Source: CAZSHG01 sp964606695 [NCBI: uncultured bacterium] (GTDB lineage Bacteria > UBP14 > UBA6098). From it: 64,000 nt of DNA. Positions within the stretch are counted from its first letter, which is position 1, and each line of letters opens with the position of its first letter. Shown here piece by piece: positions 14,018-24,000 of the stretch. The position numbers and the translations under genes were made by a program. The DNA is taken from NCBI GenBank assembly GCA_964606695.1, contig CAZSHG010000004.1, forward strand, positions 106,331 to 170,330. The letters are read 5' to 3'. Below the pieces are notes generated by a model. That model did not search any database. It saw only the letters and a list, made by a program, of their open reading frames with translations, and was not told the DNA's origin.

Positions 14018-16222
14018 ATGAGAATACGTATGTTATTATGTGTGTTCGCCATTGTTTGTTCTGTCGTCAGCGGCTTCGATGGAAGCGTTTTTGACGGGCA
14101 GAGCGGCGAACCGTTGGCCGGTGCCAATATACTGGTAATCGGCACAAATATCGGGACTACAACTAATATCGACGGCAATTTTACCCTCGATATCGAATTG
14201 CCGGCGGAGATTTCCGTATCCTTCGTCGGTTACAAAACAAAGGTAGTCGATGTTACGGAAACCGACATAAAAATCGAGGTTCACCCGACCGCCCTCGGAG
14301 GTTCCGAGATAGTTGTAACCTCGACGCGTGGTGCGGCGGAATCGTCGAAATCGCCTCAGCCGACGTCCAGCATAAATTCAAGGCAGATGGCGATGCGAAA
14401 TATTATCACACTCGACGACGCTCTACGGGGCAGTGCCGGTCTGACATTGAACACAACCGGTTCAGGGAGTATTCGCCCCACGATTCGAGGGCTTTACGAT
14501 TCCCACGTCCTGACGCTCATGGACGGTATCCCTCTTATGGACCTTCGCCCCGGCGGCGATCATGTCCTGCTTATTGAACCAAGCCAGCTTGGGCGAATCG
14601 AGATAGTTCGAGGCCCGGGATCGGTTCTTTACGGCTCGGACGCTATCGGCGGGGTCGTTAATTTCATCAGCAAGGAATTTGAACCCGTGAATGACGGCAC
14701 GGGGATTTCGGGCGAATTACGCGCGGGATATTCCTCCCTCGGCGACGGCTACAATGCCGACGTGTCGATAGAGAAGCCTCTGGAAAAGGCGAATATCGGC
14801 GCGGGGTTCGGTTACAGATCCAACGATGATATATCGGATCCGAACGGCGAGATTCCGAGTAGCGATTACTCCGGCTACCACGCCGATTTATCCGCAAGCG
14901 GCAGTTTCGGATCGAATAGACTATCTTTCGGTGCGCATTATATATCCGCTGACGTCGGAGTGCCGATTAGCCCGAGTATCGAGAGTTCGCATTTCGAAGG
15001 GGAATCGCAGTTGCTAAGCCTCGTCAAATACGAGGGCGTGAATATATCGGCCTTCAAAACCCTACAGGCGAATTTTTCCTGGCAGAAGCACCATCGGCAT
15101 TTCCATAAGATATGGCCTTCGGGCGATCCGAACATGGACGCACAGGTTTGGGTCGATGTCGATGGCTTGACCTTCCAGCTCCTGCCCATGCTTGACCTGA
15201 AGGGCTTCGTCATTCAGCCGGGAGTAGATGTTACTTATCAATTCGCCTCTTCCGACAGAGTCGTGCAAATCACGGCAAGCGGCGACACGATCCTCGACAG
15301 TCCTGTTATCCCGAATTCGGATAGACTACTCGGCGGATTTTTCGTGCAGGCGAGCAAACCGGTCGGGGCTTTCGACTTCGCGGCGGGGGCAAGATACGAC
15401 GTCGTAACTTCGCATGCCGATGCCCGTGCGCCGGAGGACCCTTTCCAATCAGATGAGTATGATGTTACCGACGCGGATTTTTCCGGAAATCTTTCATTGC
15501 GATACGAACACGAAGATGGGATATTTGCGATAGCTTCTGTGGGAAGGGCTTTTCGCAGTCCGACACTGCTCGAACGATATTTTCGGGGGCCGCATACGAC
15601 CGGCGTCGATCAGGGCAACCCGGAATTGAAATCGGAAACCTCGTTTAATTTCGACCTCGGACTCGGATGGAGCTCGGATATTGTTAATACGAGGCTCTCG
15701 GGTTTCCGTAATCAGGTCGATAATTATATTTTCAAGGAGAATTCGGGCGATACCACCTCGGATGGTGCGGAGATATGGGAATGGAAAAACGAGGGCAAAG
15801 TCGAACTTATCGGTTTCGAAGCTGAGGTAAAAATCTCGCCCTCTGACTGGTTCGGCGCGTCGGGAAATCTGTCCTATGTCGAGGGCAAAGACGAGAATGA
15901 CAATTATATGCCGAACATCCCGCCCTTAAACGGCAATCTTGATTTGCGCTTTGAGAAATGGGGTTTCGCTACGGATTTGTTCTGGCTGTTCGCGGTAAAA
16001 CAGGATAAGTTAGCGGATAGCGAAACTGCTACAGACGGCTGGCTTACCCATAATATCAGTCTCTCCTACGACCTGTCCAAACACATTCCCATTGACGCGG
16101 AGATAATTCTAACCGGGAAGAATCTCACGAACGAGGTTTATTACAATCATCTATCCCGAATCAAGGATTACTGGGCCGAAAGCGGAAGAAGTTTCACGAT
16201 TTCGTTCGGTATGCAATTCTAA
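14018..16222 (+). CDS. TonB-dependent outer-membrane receptor with carboxypeptidase-like N-terminal domain
   Basis: This 734-residue protein has a signal peptide (1-19) and a CarboxypepD_reg-like beta domain (about 20-95, FDGSVFDGQSGEPLAGANI). The plug follows (about 110-230, with RGLYDSHVLTLMDGIP and LYGSDAIGGVVNF), then a 22-strand-type barrel ending in FTISFGMQF with a terminal Phe. The layout is that of FCB TonB receptors; it should take up a chelate or metal across the outer membrane using TonB energy. The His/Cys membrane protein upstream suggests a metal substrate, but the receptor gives no direct evidence. AAAGGAAA precedes the ATG. It ends before a double hairpin and terminator. Confidence 0.92.
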   Translation: MRIRMLLCVFAIVCSVVSGFDGSVFDGQSGEPLAGANILVIGTNIGTTTNIDGNFTLDIELPAEISVSFVGYKTKVVDVTETDIKIEVHPTALGGSEIVVTSTRGAAESSKSPQPTSSINSRQMAMRNIITLDDALRGSAGLTLNTTGSGSIRPTIRGLYDSHVLTLMDGIPLMDLRPGGDHVLLIEPSQLGRIEIVRGPGSVLYGSDAIGGVVNFISKEFEPVNDGTGISGELRAGYSSLGDGYNADVSIEKPLEKANIGAGFGYRSNDDISDPNGEIPSSDYSGYHADLSASGSFGSNRLSFGAHYISADVGVPISPSIESSHFEGESQLLSLVKYEGVNISAFKTLQANFSWQKHHRHFHKIWPSGDPNMDAQVWVDVDGLTFQLLPMLDLKGFVIQPGVDVTYQFASSDRVVQITASGDTILDSPVIPNSDRLLGGFFVQASKPVGAFDFAAGARYDVVTSHADARAPEDPFQSDEYDVTDADFSGNLSLRYEHEDGIFAIASVGRAFRSPTLLERYFRGPHTTGVDQGNPELKSETSFNFDLGLGWSSDIVNTRLSGFRNQVDNYIFKENSGDTTSDGAEIWEWKNEGKVELIGFEAEVKISPSDWFGASGNLSYVEGKDENDNYMPNIPPLNGNLDLRFEKWGFATDLFWLFAVKQDKLADSETATDGWLTHNISLSYDLSKHIPIDAEIILTGKNLTNEVYYNHLSRIKDYWAESGRSFTISFGMQF

Positions 16223-16276
16223 ATGTAGAGGATTGTTTCGCACTGCTATTAATAGTCATCGGGAATGACATAAAAG

Positions 16277-16330
16277 AACCGCGCCCTCAAGGATGCGGTT
16301 TAGTAAGGCCGCCCGAAAAGGCGGCCTTTT
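16277..16330. terminator. Convergent terminator between TonB receptor and SagB-like gene
   Basis: A first stem AACCGC/GCGGTT (16277-16300) is followed by AAGGCCGCC-CGAAAA-GGCGGCCTT (16305-16328) with a T-run. The second hairpin has A's on one side and T's on the other, so it can stop transcription from both directions. Confidence 0.85.
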
Positions 16331-16349
16331 CGTTAGTATTCGCGATTTT

Positions 16350-16991
16350 TTATTCCCTCGGGCCGAGGGGCATTAGATAGAGCGGCGCGCCGGGGACATC
16401 GAAGAGCTCCGCGACTTTGTCGTCGTGGAAGGCGCCTATCATCACCGTCGAGAGGTTCAGGCCCTCGGCAATCAGATGGACATTCTGGCCGATGTGGCCG
16501 GCTTCCATGTGGACATAACGTTCCGCGCGGTCGCCGTAACGTCCTGCTGTCCGTTCGTAGATTCCGAAAAGGGCGACTACCGCCGAGGCCTCTTTCAGCG
16601 CGGGCTGGCCAAGAGCTGAAGTGGCCAGGTCGAGGATGAAGTTCCCCGATTTCACCAGTTCCAGCGCGTGGTCCTGTTCGATGTATTTGTAGATTCCCGG
16701 TTCGATGCCGTCGATATTGCCTGCGACGAGGTAGGTGTCCATCGGGTATGTCGCGCCGGCGCTTGGAGCGGCTCTGAACCTGCCTCTACCGGTGATTCCC
16801 GCCGCCGACCACATGATTTCGCTTGCCTGATTGATGGTCAGGCCGCCATCGCCGTAACTGCGTCTGCTACGGCGATTGGCGATGGCGTCGTGCACGGAAA
16901 GCTCCGCGCCGGGGGGTTCGGGGAGTTGAATTGTCTGAGCCATTATGCCTCCAATGAGCATTAATCCAAGGATAGTTCCGAGTTTCAGCAT
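16350..16991 (-). CDS. SagB/ThcOx-type nitroreductase-family protein, exported
   Basis: This 213-residue protein has an N-terminal signal peptide (MLKLGTILGLMLIGGIMA) and then a nitroreductase fold. RRSRRSYGDGGLTINQASEIMW at its start (FMN-binding Arg cluster), PSAGATYPM and HIGQNVHLIAEGLNL are typical of SagB/ThcOx flavin dehydrogenases. Family members oxidise azolines in peptide synthesis or act as general FMN oxidoreductases; no partner genes (cyclodehydratase, precursor peptide) are near, so a stand-alone redox role is more likely. The export signal is unusual for a flavin enzyme but common among such proteins in FCB-like genomes. It starts 14 bp after the cyclophilin gene, with GGGAG before the ATG, so both are probably one transcript. 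Confidence 0.8.
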   Translation of the reverse strand: MLKLGTILGLMLIGGIMAQTIQLPEPPGAELSVHDAIANRRSRRSYGDGGLTINQASEIMWSAAGITGRGRFRAAPSAGATYPMDTYLVAGNIDGIEPGIYKYIEQDHALELVKSGNFILDLATSALGQPALKEASAVVALFGIYERTAGRYGDRAERYVHMEAGHIGQNVHLIAEGLNLSTVMIGAFHDDKVAELFDVPGAPLYLMPLGPRE

Positions 16992-17005
16992 AGGCTAACT
17001 CCCTA

Positions 17006-17602
17006 TTAGTCCAGGACTTCCACCTTTTCCATGACGATGGTGGTCTGGGGGACATCCGAGGGGAAGGGCGATTTCGGGCCGGTGGGGGTTTCGGCTATTT
17101 TATCGACAACGTCCATGCCGTCGATGACCTTGCCGAAAACCGCATATCCCCATCCTCGGGCGTTCTCGCCGGTGAAGTTCAGGAAAGTGTTGTCTTTGTG
17201 ATTGATGAAGAACTGGGCCGTCGCCGAGTGGGGATCGTTGGTGCGTGCCATGGCGATTGTGCCCCGGTCGTTTTTGAGGCCGTTGTTGGCTTCGTTCTTG
17301 ATTGGGTCGTGAGTGTCCTTTTTCTGCAGATCCGCGGTGAATCCGCCTCCCTGAATCATGAAATCTTTGATTACACGATGGAAAATCGTGCCGTCGAAAT
17401 AATCCTCCTCGACATAGGTGAGGAAATTTTCCACGGTGATTGGAGCTTTTTCCGGGTAGAGTTCGACATCGATGTTGCCCATGTTGGTCGTGATTCGGAC
17501 TACCGGGTTGTTACCAGCTTCCATTTTCGCCTCCGATTCTTGCGCAAAAGCCACCCCGAAAGCCAGCATTGCGATTATGATGGTTGTTAGAATTTCTCTC
17601 AT
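17006..17602 (-). CDS. Cyclophilin-type peptidyl-prolyl cis-trans isomerase, exported
   Basis: The 198-residue protein has a signal peptide (1-20, ending AFA) and a bacterial cyclophilin domain. [13 protein letters not shown] (catalytic Arg and Phe), [15 protein letters not shown] and [17 protein letters not shown] are all present. It would catalyse proline isomerisation and help fold exported proteins in the periplasm. GGAGAACAAA precedes the ATG. It lies 33 bp after the TPR gene on the same strand, the last stretch of the run that starts with the giant Ig lipoprotein, so it may assist folding of those surface proteins; that link is inferred from position only. Confidence 0.93.
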   Translation of the reverse strand: MREILTTIIIAMLAFGVAFAQESEAKMEAGNNPVVRITTNMGNIDVELYPEKAPITVENFLTYVEEDYFDGTIFHRVIKDFMIQGGGFTADLQKKDTHDPIKNEANNGLKNDRGTIAMARTNDPHSATAQFFINHKDNTFLNFTGENARGWGYAVFGKVIDGMDVVDKIAETPTGPKSPFPSDVPQTTIVMEKVEVLD

Positions 17603-17635
17603 TTTGTTCTCCTTTTGTTTTTGAGGGAAACCGAA

Positions 17636-20173
17636 TTACGGCGTCCCCTCGTATTTATCAATTTTATCTCTTGCTAAAGCTACTATCGAATCGTTGTCCG
17701 AGGTCTCTATCATCCAATGCCACACCATTTTGGCATCGGGGATACGTTCGCGGAACTCCAGAGCCAGAGATAAACTATACAATGCATCCTGGTCGTCGCT
17801 TCCGGCGCAGGCTAATGTATCCCCCGGCATTGGCAACAGAAGTTTCAAAGCCTCATCGACTTCTCCTAATCTAACAGCAATCTTGCCAAGTTGCTCTCCG
17901 AGTTCGCATCGAAAATCTCCCGGTGGCAGAGTATCATATACTTCGCGGGCGATATCAAAACCTCTCTCGTATTCCGCCATCTTATAATAAACACGCACGA
18001 GTCCCATGAAGGCGTTAGTTCTGAGTGTCTGTGTCGCACCTGGATTGTCTCGGAGGTTATTGAACAGTATTCGAGCTTCGGGGTATCTGCCGAGTTCTTC
18101 GTAAGTCACGGCGAGTCGATATTCCGCGATGTTTAACTGCGTGGTGTCCTGCGCCTTTTCGATGACCTCGTTGTAGGCCTCCATCGCGCGGTCGATTTCG
18201 TTCTGTTCCATGAAAAAATCGCCGAATGCGATCATCCCGCGCACAGCCACCGGATAGTATGGGAATTCGCCCAGCAACTGCGAGAAGATCTCCTCCGCCG
18301 CGGACGTATCCCCCAGGCCGAGATAGCATAGCCCCATGCGATAACTGGCCTCAACCCAGATTGAGTCCGGGATGCTACGCATTCGCAGTCGGTCGAAAGT
18401 AATAGCGCCCTTTTCGTAATCGCCGATTTCGCAGAGATAACTTCCGACATCCAGCAATATCTCGCCGACTAAAGGCGAATCCGGGTATTTTTCCAGGAAA
18501 TTCTCTGTTATCTGCATCGGGTCTTCGTAGATACCCAGGGCGTAACGGGCGCGTTCGGCGGAAAATCTTACCCTATCCGCAGTTTCTCTGGAAACCGAAT
18601 AGAGTTCGATATCGTCGGATAGGCGGATAATATCTGAATATTGTTTGCGGGCAAGGAGCATGTCGTTCAATCGCGCTACGACATTATCGGCTCTGCGATT
18701 ACGTCGATAGATGGATAGGAAATCCCAGCTCCTGTCTATTACTCGAAGCGTATCGCCCATGGCGTCGTAGCATAGGATGAGGTCGTAAAGGGCTTCGTCG
18801 CAGACCACGCCACGACAGGTTTTCAGAAAATCCTGCAACTCCTGAGCGGCTCTTCCGGGACGTCCCTCGGTCAAAAACGTTTCGGCATATATCAGCCGCG
18901 CGTGTTCAGCGAAATCGTCCTCATGGCCGGAGAAGATGGCGGAGAGATAGATTCGCGCGTCGTCGTAGCGGCGATTGCGGATATGGCACCACGCGATTCC
19001 CCAACTCGATTCGCGTTTACGATCTTCGGTATAATCGTAGGTAAGCTGGAAAAACGACATCGCCTCCCGATATCTGCGCCTTTGATAAGCCGATTCCCCG
19101 GCGAATAGATATCCTTCTCCCTTTAAATCCGAACTCTCGGCGACTTCCGCCGCCCGGATAAAATTATTCTGTGCGGCGGACAATTCGCTATCCTGCAGGA
19201 ACAGATACCCGATTCGTAGAAGGACGTCGGCCTTTAAATCGGGTGCGAGATTGGCTATAAGAACACTGTCCTGATCGGCACGAGTGGCTTTAGTCTCGAT
19301 CTCCCCGAGAAGCGAGAGGTAAGGCAGTCTGCCGATGTATGGTGAATCGGGGAATCTCTGCCGAAGCCTGCCGAACTCTCGCATCGCAACCAGATGCCTG
19401 TTCTCCATAAAATCGACAGCGCCGAGTAAAAACAGAGCCTCGTCCGCCCACCAATGCGCGGATTTGCGCGAGGAATTATCATAGAACTTCATCGCGGATT
19501 CCAATCGATGGCGGCAACCCGCCCAATCGGCCTGTGTAAAATCGATTGATCCCATGCGGTAATTTATTTCACCCTCCAAAAGATTTCTCGGATATTTGTC
19601 CAGCAGGTTTTCGAAGACCTTTTCCGCGCGTTCCGCCGATCCCATTCTACTTAAGGACAATCCCTCGAAATATCCTGCCATAAGCCGCATTATCGCCTGT
19701 CCCTGGATACCGTTTGCCAGCGGATGGAATATCGTCGATGAAGAATCGTAATCTCCTATAACAAAATGCCATACGCCCAACCAGAACCTTCCCCAGGGGG
19801 GGCTTCTAACGGAGAAGACTTCGCGGAGATATTCCTCCTGTCCGCTTTGGTGAATAATGTCTCCGATCCAGAAGGCGGCCCAATCGGAATAGGGATCGGA
19901 GTAAGGAGGTTTTATCGCGGAAGAATAACTCTCTATGGCACGGCGATTCCATTCGAGGGCCTGGTAGCTATATCCTCTGATCAAGGCCTCGCGCGCGCTC
20001 ACTTCTCCGTCAAGATCACAGCCGACGAAGTAATGCGCCACACCGGGGTCGTTACGGATTATCTCCCGTGCCCAGTAGTCTTCAAATGTCTGATTCGATT
20101 GGGATTGTGCGAAGCATAACGAGATAAAACACAGCGCAAGCGCCTTAATCAGGCCGCTCGAGCGCGGTGTCAT
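17636..20173 (-). CDS. Exported TPR-repeat protein (about 845 residues)
   Basis: The start was placed at the ATG at 20173, which begins a signal peptide (MTPRSSGLIKALALCFISLCFAQ) and has AGAAGAGG upstream; a start at 20221 would add a charged tail before the signal. The whole protein is built of helical hairpins of the tetratricopeptide type (A-x3-F, LGDTSAAEEIFSQLL, YPEARILFNNL), with about 15-20 repeats by eye. Such periplasmic TPR proteins serve as scaffolds for envelope assembly. The first 29 bases lie inside the end of the outer-membrane barrel gene, so both are coupled. No enzyme domain is seen. Confidence 0.85.
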   Translation of the reverse strand: MTPRSSGLIKALALCFISLCFAQSQSNQTFEDYWAREIIRNDPGVAHYFVGCDLDGEVSAREALIRGYSYQALEWNRRAIESYSSAIKPPYSDPYSDWAAFWIGDIIHQSGQEEYLREVFSVRSPPWGRFWLGVWHFVIGDYDSSSTIFHPLANGIQGQAIMRLMAGYFEGLSLSRMGSAERAEKVFENLLDKYPRNLLEGEINYRMGSIDFTQADWAGCRHRLESAMKFYDNSSRKSAHWWADEALFLLGAVDFMENRHLVAMREFGRLRQRFPDSPYIGRLPYLSLLGEIETKATRADQDSVLIANLAPDLKADVLLRIGYLFLQDSELSAAQNNFIRAAEVAESSDLKGEGYLFAGESAYQRRRYREAMSFFQLTYDYTEDRKRESSWGIAWCHIRNRRYDDARIYLSAIFSGHEDDFAEHARLIYAETFLTEGRPGRAAQELQDFLKTCRGVVCDEALYDLILCYDAMGDTLRVIDRSWDFLSIYRRNRRADNVVARLNDMLLARKQYSDIIRLSDDIELYSVSRETADRVRFSAERARYALGIYEDPMQITENFLEKYPDSPLVGEILLDVGSYLCEIGDYEKGAITFDRLRMRSIPDSIWVEASYRMGLCYLGLGDTSAAEEIFSQLLGEFPYYPVAVRGMIAFGDFFMEQNEIDRAMEAYNEVIEKAQDTTQLNIAEYRLAVTYEELGRYPEARILFNNLRDNPGATQTLRTNAFMGLVRVYYKMAEYERGFDIAREVYDTLPPGDFRCELGEQLGKIAVRLGEVDEALKLLLPMPGDTLACAGSDDQDALYSLSLALEFRERIPDAKMVWHWMIETSDNDSIVALARDKIDKYEGTP

Positions 20174-20951
20174 CCTCTTCTTCTTCTCGGTTGGGAGCAT
20201 AGAGTTGTGAAATGCCTGCACTTATTGAAGTTTCGTCTTTGCCAAAATATGTGGCTTCAAGTGAGATAACATAACCTTTTCCAACGTCGATGTCAAGCCC
20301 CAAGAGCGGTTTAGGATATTGCCCCGGGTCGGTGAAAAGTTGTGTCGTCGAGGCGTATGGTTCGGGGTTTGACGAGAAATAATCGATATATTTTCGACCG
20401 GTGATATAGGTCCAATGGACGCCGACGTAAGGCTTGATTCTGCCGAATTCCCAGCTTCCGTAGAGAGAAAGATCGATGTTCTGGAATCGATAATTGACGT
20501 TCGTATGTCGAGTTGTTCCGAAGGGGATAGTCCCGGACGTTTTTGTGGTTAGCCACGTTGCGGCGGCATACCAGCGAATGGGATAATAACATGTCTGACA
20601 TCCGAGGTTCGGGTAAAAGACGGCGTAGTGTAACCGCGTGCCAAGACCGAATGCCATCTCGCCGCTACCATTGAAATCGCTCTGGGGTATATTCATATCG
20701 GTAACGCCGATATAACCGTAAAGATCGAGGAACTTCAGGATACCGAGAGACGGTTTGGCCAGAATCCTCTGCGAAGTTATTTTGAAATCCGTTCCGGGAT
20801 AACGGATTTTCCACTTCTCATAGGTATATTCGACGGCCATGCCGAAACGTTCGTGTGGCGTTTCGGAAGTCGGGTTTGCGACCATAATCGCCTTAAGCGG
20901 CATTGCCAGAGCGATTACACCTAATACTATGAGGATAGTCTTTTTCAACAT
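20145..20951 (-). CDS. Outer-membrane beta-barrel protein
   Basis: This 268-residue protein starts with a signal peptide (1-21) and continues as alternating amphipathic strands (LDLYGYIGVTD, MAFGLGTRLHYAVFY, IDLSLYGSWEF, ISLEATYFG) ending in SISAGISQLY, a typical last barrel strand. A short acidic tail (REEEEDD) follows. Two close Cys (GCQTCYY, about 121-124) may form a disulphide. The start was moved to the ATG at 20951, which has GGAGTG 2 bases from it and begins the signal peptide. It begins 50 bp after the giant Ig lipoprotein and overlaps the TPR gene. A role in displaying or anchoring the Ig protein is possible but not shown. Confidence 0.75.
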   Translation of the reverse strand: MLKKTILIVLGVIALAMPLKAIMVANPTSETPHERFGMAVEYTYEKWKIRYPGTDFKITSQRILAKPSLGILKFLDLYGYIGVTDMNIPQSDFNGSGEMAFGLGTRLHYAVFYPNLGCQTCYYPIRWYAAATWLTTKTSGTIPFGTTRHTNVNYRFQNIDLSLYGSWEFGRIKPYVGVHWTYITGRKYIDYFSSNPEPYASTTQLFTDPGQYPKPLLGLDIDVGKGYVISLEATYFGKDETSISAGISQLYAPNREEEEDDTALERPD

Positions 20952-21000
20952 ATCACTCCAATCCACCGGCGGGAGCCAAAGCCCCCGCCGGTTGAGCTTA

Positions 21001-24000
21001 TTAATCCTCTTCTCGGATATAGAACTCGTTTCTTCTTATCACGGCCCTTTCAGGAACCGTAGCTGAATCGGAAACTTCGGGGTCGTATTCCGGCCGCCGT
21101 CTTCTCGATACGTATGTAACCGATGTATTAATAACGGCACCCGTGCTATTTATGGTTACCATCAGGACATCGGTGCTCGGAGCGGTGGAATCTGGGGCTG
21201 TCAGTGTCCAGCTCGTCTCGCCGGTTGCGCCGGTTACTGCGTTACCGCCGCCGGATGCGCTTGCCGCGGAAAGCGTTACGCTCTCGCCGGCAATTGGGTT
21301 ATCCCATTGATCGACGATACGCGTGCTGACCAGATATGAAGTATTATATGGAACTTCAGACGGAGCCGTTATCGACGAATGACTGGAATTCGGTAGATCG
21401 TGCTTCAGATATACAACATTATTAGCAGTAACACCGCCAATATTAGCCGTAACGTCCACTATACGAGCCGTATCCTGGTTTGCGTAATCATCCCGGAACA
21501 GGTTAGCGCCGGTATAATTACTAATTGCGTAACTGCCGTAGCATTCGTTAATCGAGGTAACCGGCGAGGACGCCGTTCCCCAATCCGCGATAACATTCAC
21601 GCTGGTTCCGTTAACTACGGGACGGCGGTTAACGTCCCAAATCGAGACCTGGATTTCCGCCGTTCCGGTAGCATCGGCATATACCATATATGGCGAGATG
21701 GAAATACTAATCGAGTCCGCCGGGCCGCTGTTGTAGAAGAAAGTAGTATCGGCACGGGTTCCGGATGTATCTCGTGTTTCGGCGGAGATAGTTACGATGC
21801 CGCTATCCCTCGGCGACGATGAATACCAGGTAGCGAAAGCGAATCCGGAATCGTCCGTCACCGACGATGTTGTAACCGCGCCCTGTAACGCGGTGAACCA
21901 TACTGCCGTTCCGGGCGCAACCGGGTTATCGTAAACATCGGTAACGATTGCCATCACTGAGTTCGCTACGCCGTCGGTATCGAAACCCGGAACATTGCAA
22001 TCGCCTACGGAGACCGAAACATGATACGGTAATCCGCTTCCTATAGTAATCCTCGGCGCACGCGAATCGATAGATCCGCCGGCAGGAATATATGCCACCG
22101 CCTCGATGACCATAGACCCAGATCTGTCGCCGCTTCGTGCCGCGACGCTGGCGCGACCGGCCATCGTATATACCGTATCGCTGACCAATCCGCCGCCTGG
22201 AATAAGTTCCGGATTGATAGAGCCACCGATCGGGTAATCGACGATTCGGAATATTACTGCGCAACTATCGCGAACCGGATTATCGTATTGATCGAATATT
22301 ACCGCCTCTATAACCGCCTGGTCTATTTCGCCTACACCGCGGATATAAATAAAGTCTCTACTGACATCGATATCCATCGTATGAGGTGGGCCTGCTTTAA
22401 GGAGAATATTTGCGTGCGCTGTGATTTCATCGACGGTCGCCGTAACACCGGTCATACCTGCTTTCAGGCCGGGCGTGTAGAACGTCGAGAAGTAACCGCT
22501 GTCATCGACTGCGACTATCGGATCGGCGATACTACCCGTTCCGATGCTATCGACAGTGAGATATACATAAGTTCCCGCCGCGACGGGATTTCCCACGCCG
22601 TCGGTTACCATACCGCTAACCACACTCGACGTTGTGCTTCCGACTGTAGCCGTATCGGGCACAACGGATAACTCGATATCCGCTGGCGAGCCGGCTTCGT
22701 AGGTAACAGCGACCCTGGACGTTTCTCCCAGGCATGTCGCCTTTATAGTATCCACGCCGCTTGTATCGGCGGCTACCAATAAGGCTTCCGCGATACCTCC
22801 CGATAGATAATCGAAAGGAGTAATCAGGCCGAGATCCGCCGTAAATCTCACTATAACTCCGTTTGCAATCGGATTACCATCGGAGTCGAGAACTAGCGCT
22901 CTGACATCCGCAGTTGAAGATCCGTCGGCAGGCAAGCCTCGCGGAGTAATGCTGAGGATTATCGTATCTACCGAATCTGGCACGAAGTCGATAGGCAGAT
23001 AACCTGTCGCTCCGCCGCTTGTAGCCATCAGATATGTCGAGCCCACAGAATCGGGAGAGGTAATTCTGAATCTAACTCCGCCGTTGCCGTCCGTAACCGC
23101 TATCGGTGGGCTTACGTATCCGAATTCGAGTGTGAAGTTCACCGCCTGGTCGGGGATGGGATTGCCAAAGGCATCCTCTACCCAGGCGGAATCGCTGAGC
23201 GTATCCGCGCCATCCGCAATTAATTGGACGAAACTCGTATCGAAACGCACAACTGCCGCTTCACCGGGACTGAAGTAAACGGACTGCGTATCCGAACATA
23301 CGGTATCGCTTCCCATTGGTATATATGCATAAACATAAGTGCTTCCCGCTATGGTTGGTGCGTAAAGTTCGACGGTGGCCTGTCCGCCTTCTGTGTCCTG
23401 CCTGTTCGGGACTATTAAAGCCTCTACGTTTCCCGGCGGGACGAGTTGCGTGAATCGCACAATCGTGCCGTCGGCTATCTCGAAACCGGTCGAGTCCGTT
23501 ACGAAGGCTCTAACGTTCGTGCTCGAAATACCGTCGGCATCCATGTATCTTGTGTCTATCGAAAGGCCGATATCCGCTACGGTAGTCGGCATGAGTTCTA
23601 CCTGCGTTATACCTGTTGCCGAACCACAGTTAGCGGTAATTACGGCCATTCCCGCATATCTACCTGCTCTGAATCTTATATCGAAAGCTCCGGTATCGTT
23701 TGTAGCGGTAACAGGTGTAATCGTGCCGTAATCAGATGGATTGATGCTCAAATTAACTATTTGTCCCGCATTCACCGGATTGCCTTCTTCGTCGTAAACG
23801 ACTCCGTAAATACGCGTTGTATCCGTTTCATTGGCAAGTAGCGATGAATCTGCCGGCCACATGCGTATCAGATACGGATCGCCAGGCACGAATTCTATTG
23901 ATACTGTGTCGGTGGAATCGCCGCTGGTGGCGACGAGGGTATCCCACCCAACGCTTGTATATGAAGTAACAGTCCCATAAACTACGCCATCGACAGTAGT

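Noticed and set aside
16350-16991. Azoline-forming peptide biosynthesis locus suggested by the SagB-like protein
   Set aside because: No cyclodehydratase, precursor peptide or transporter gene is adjacent.
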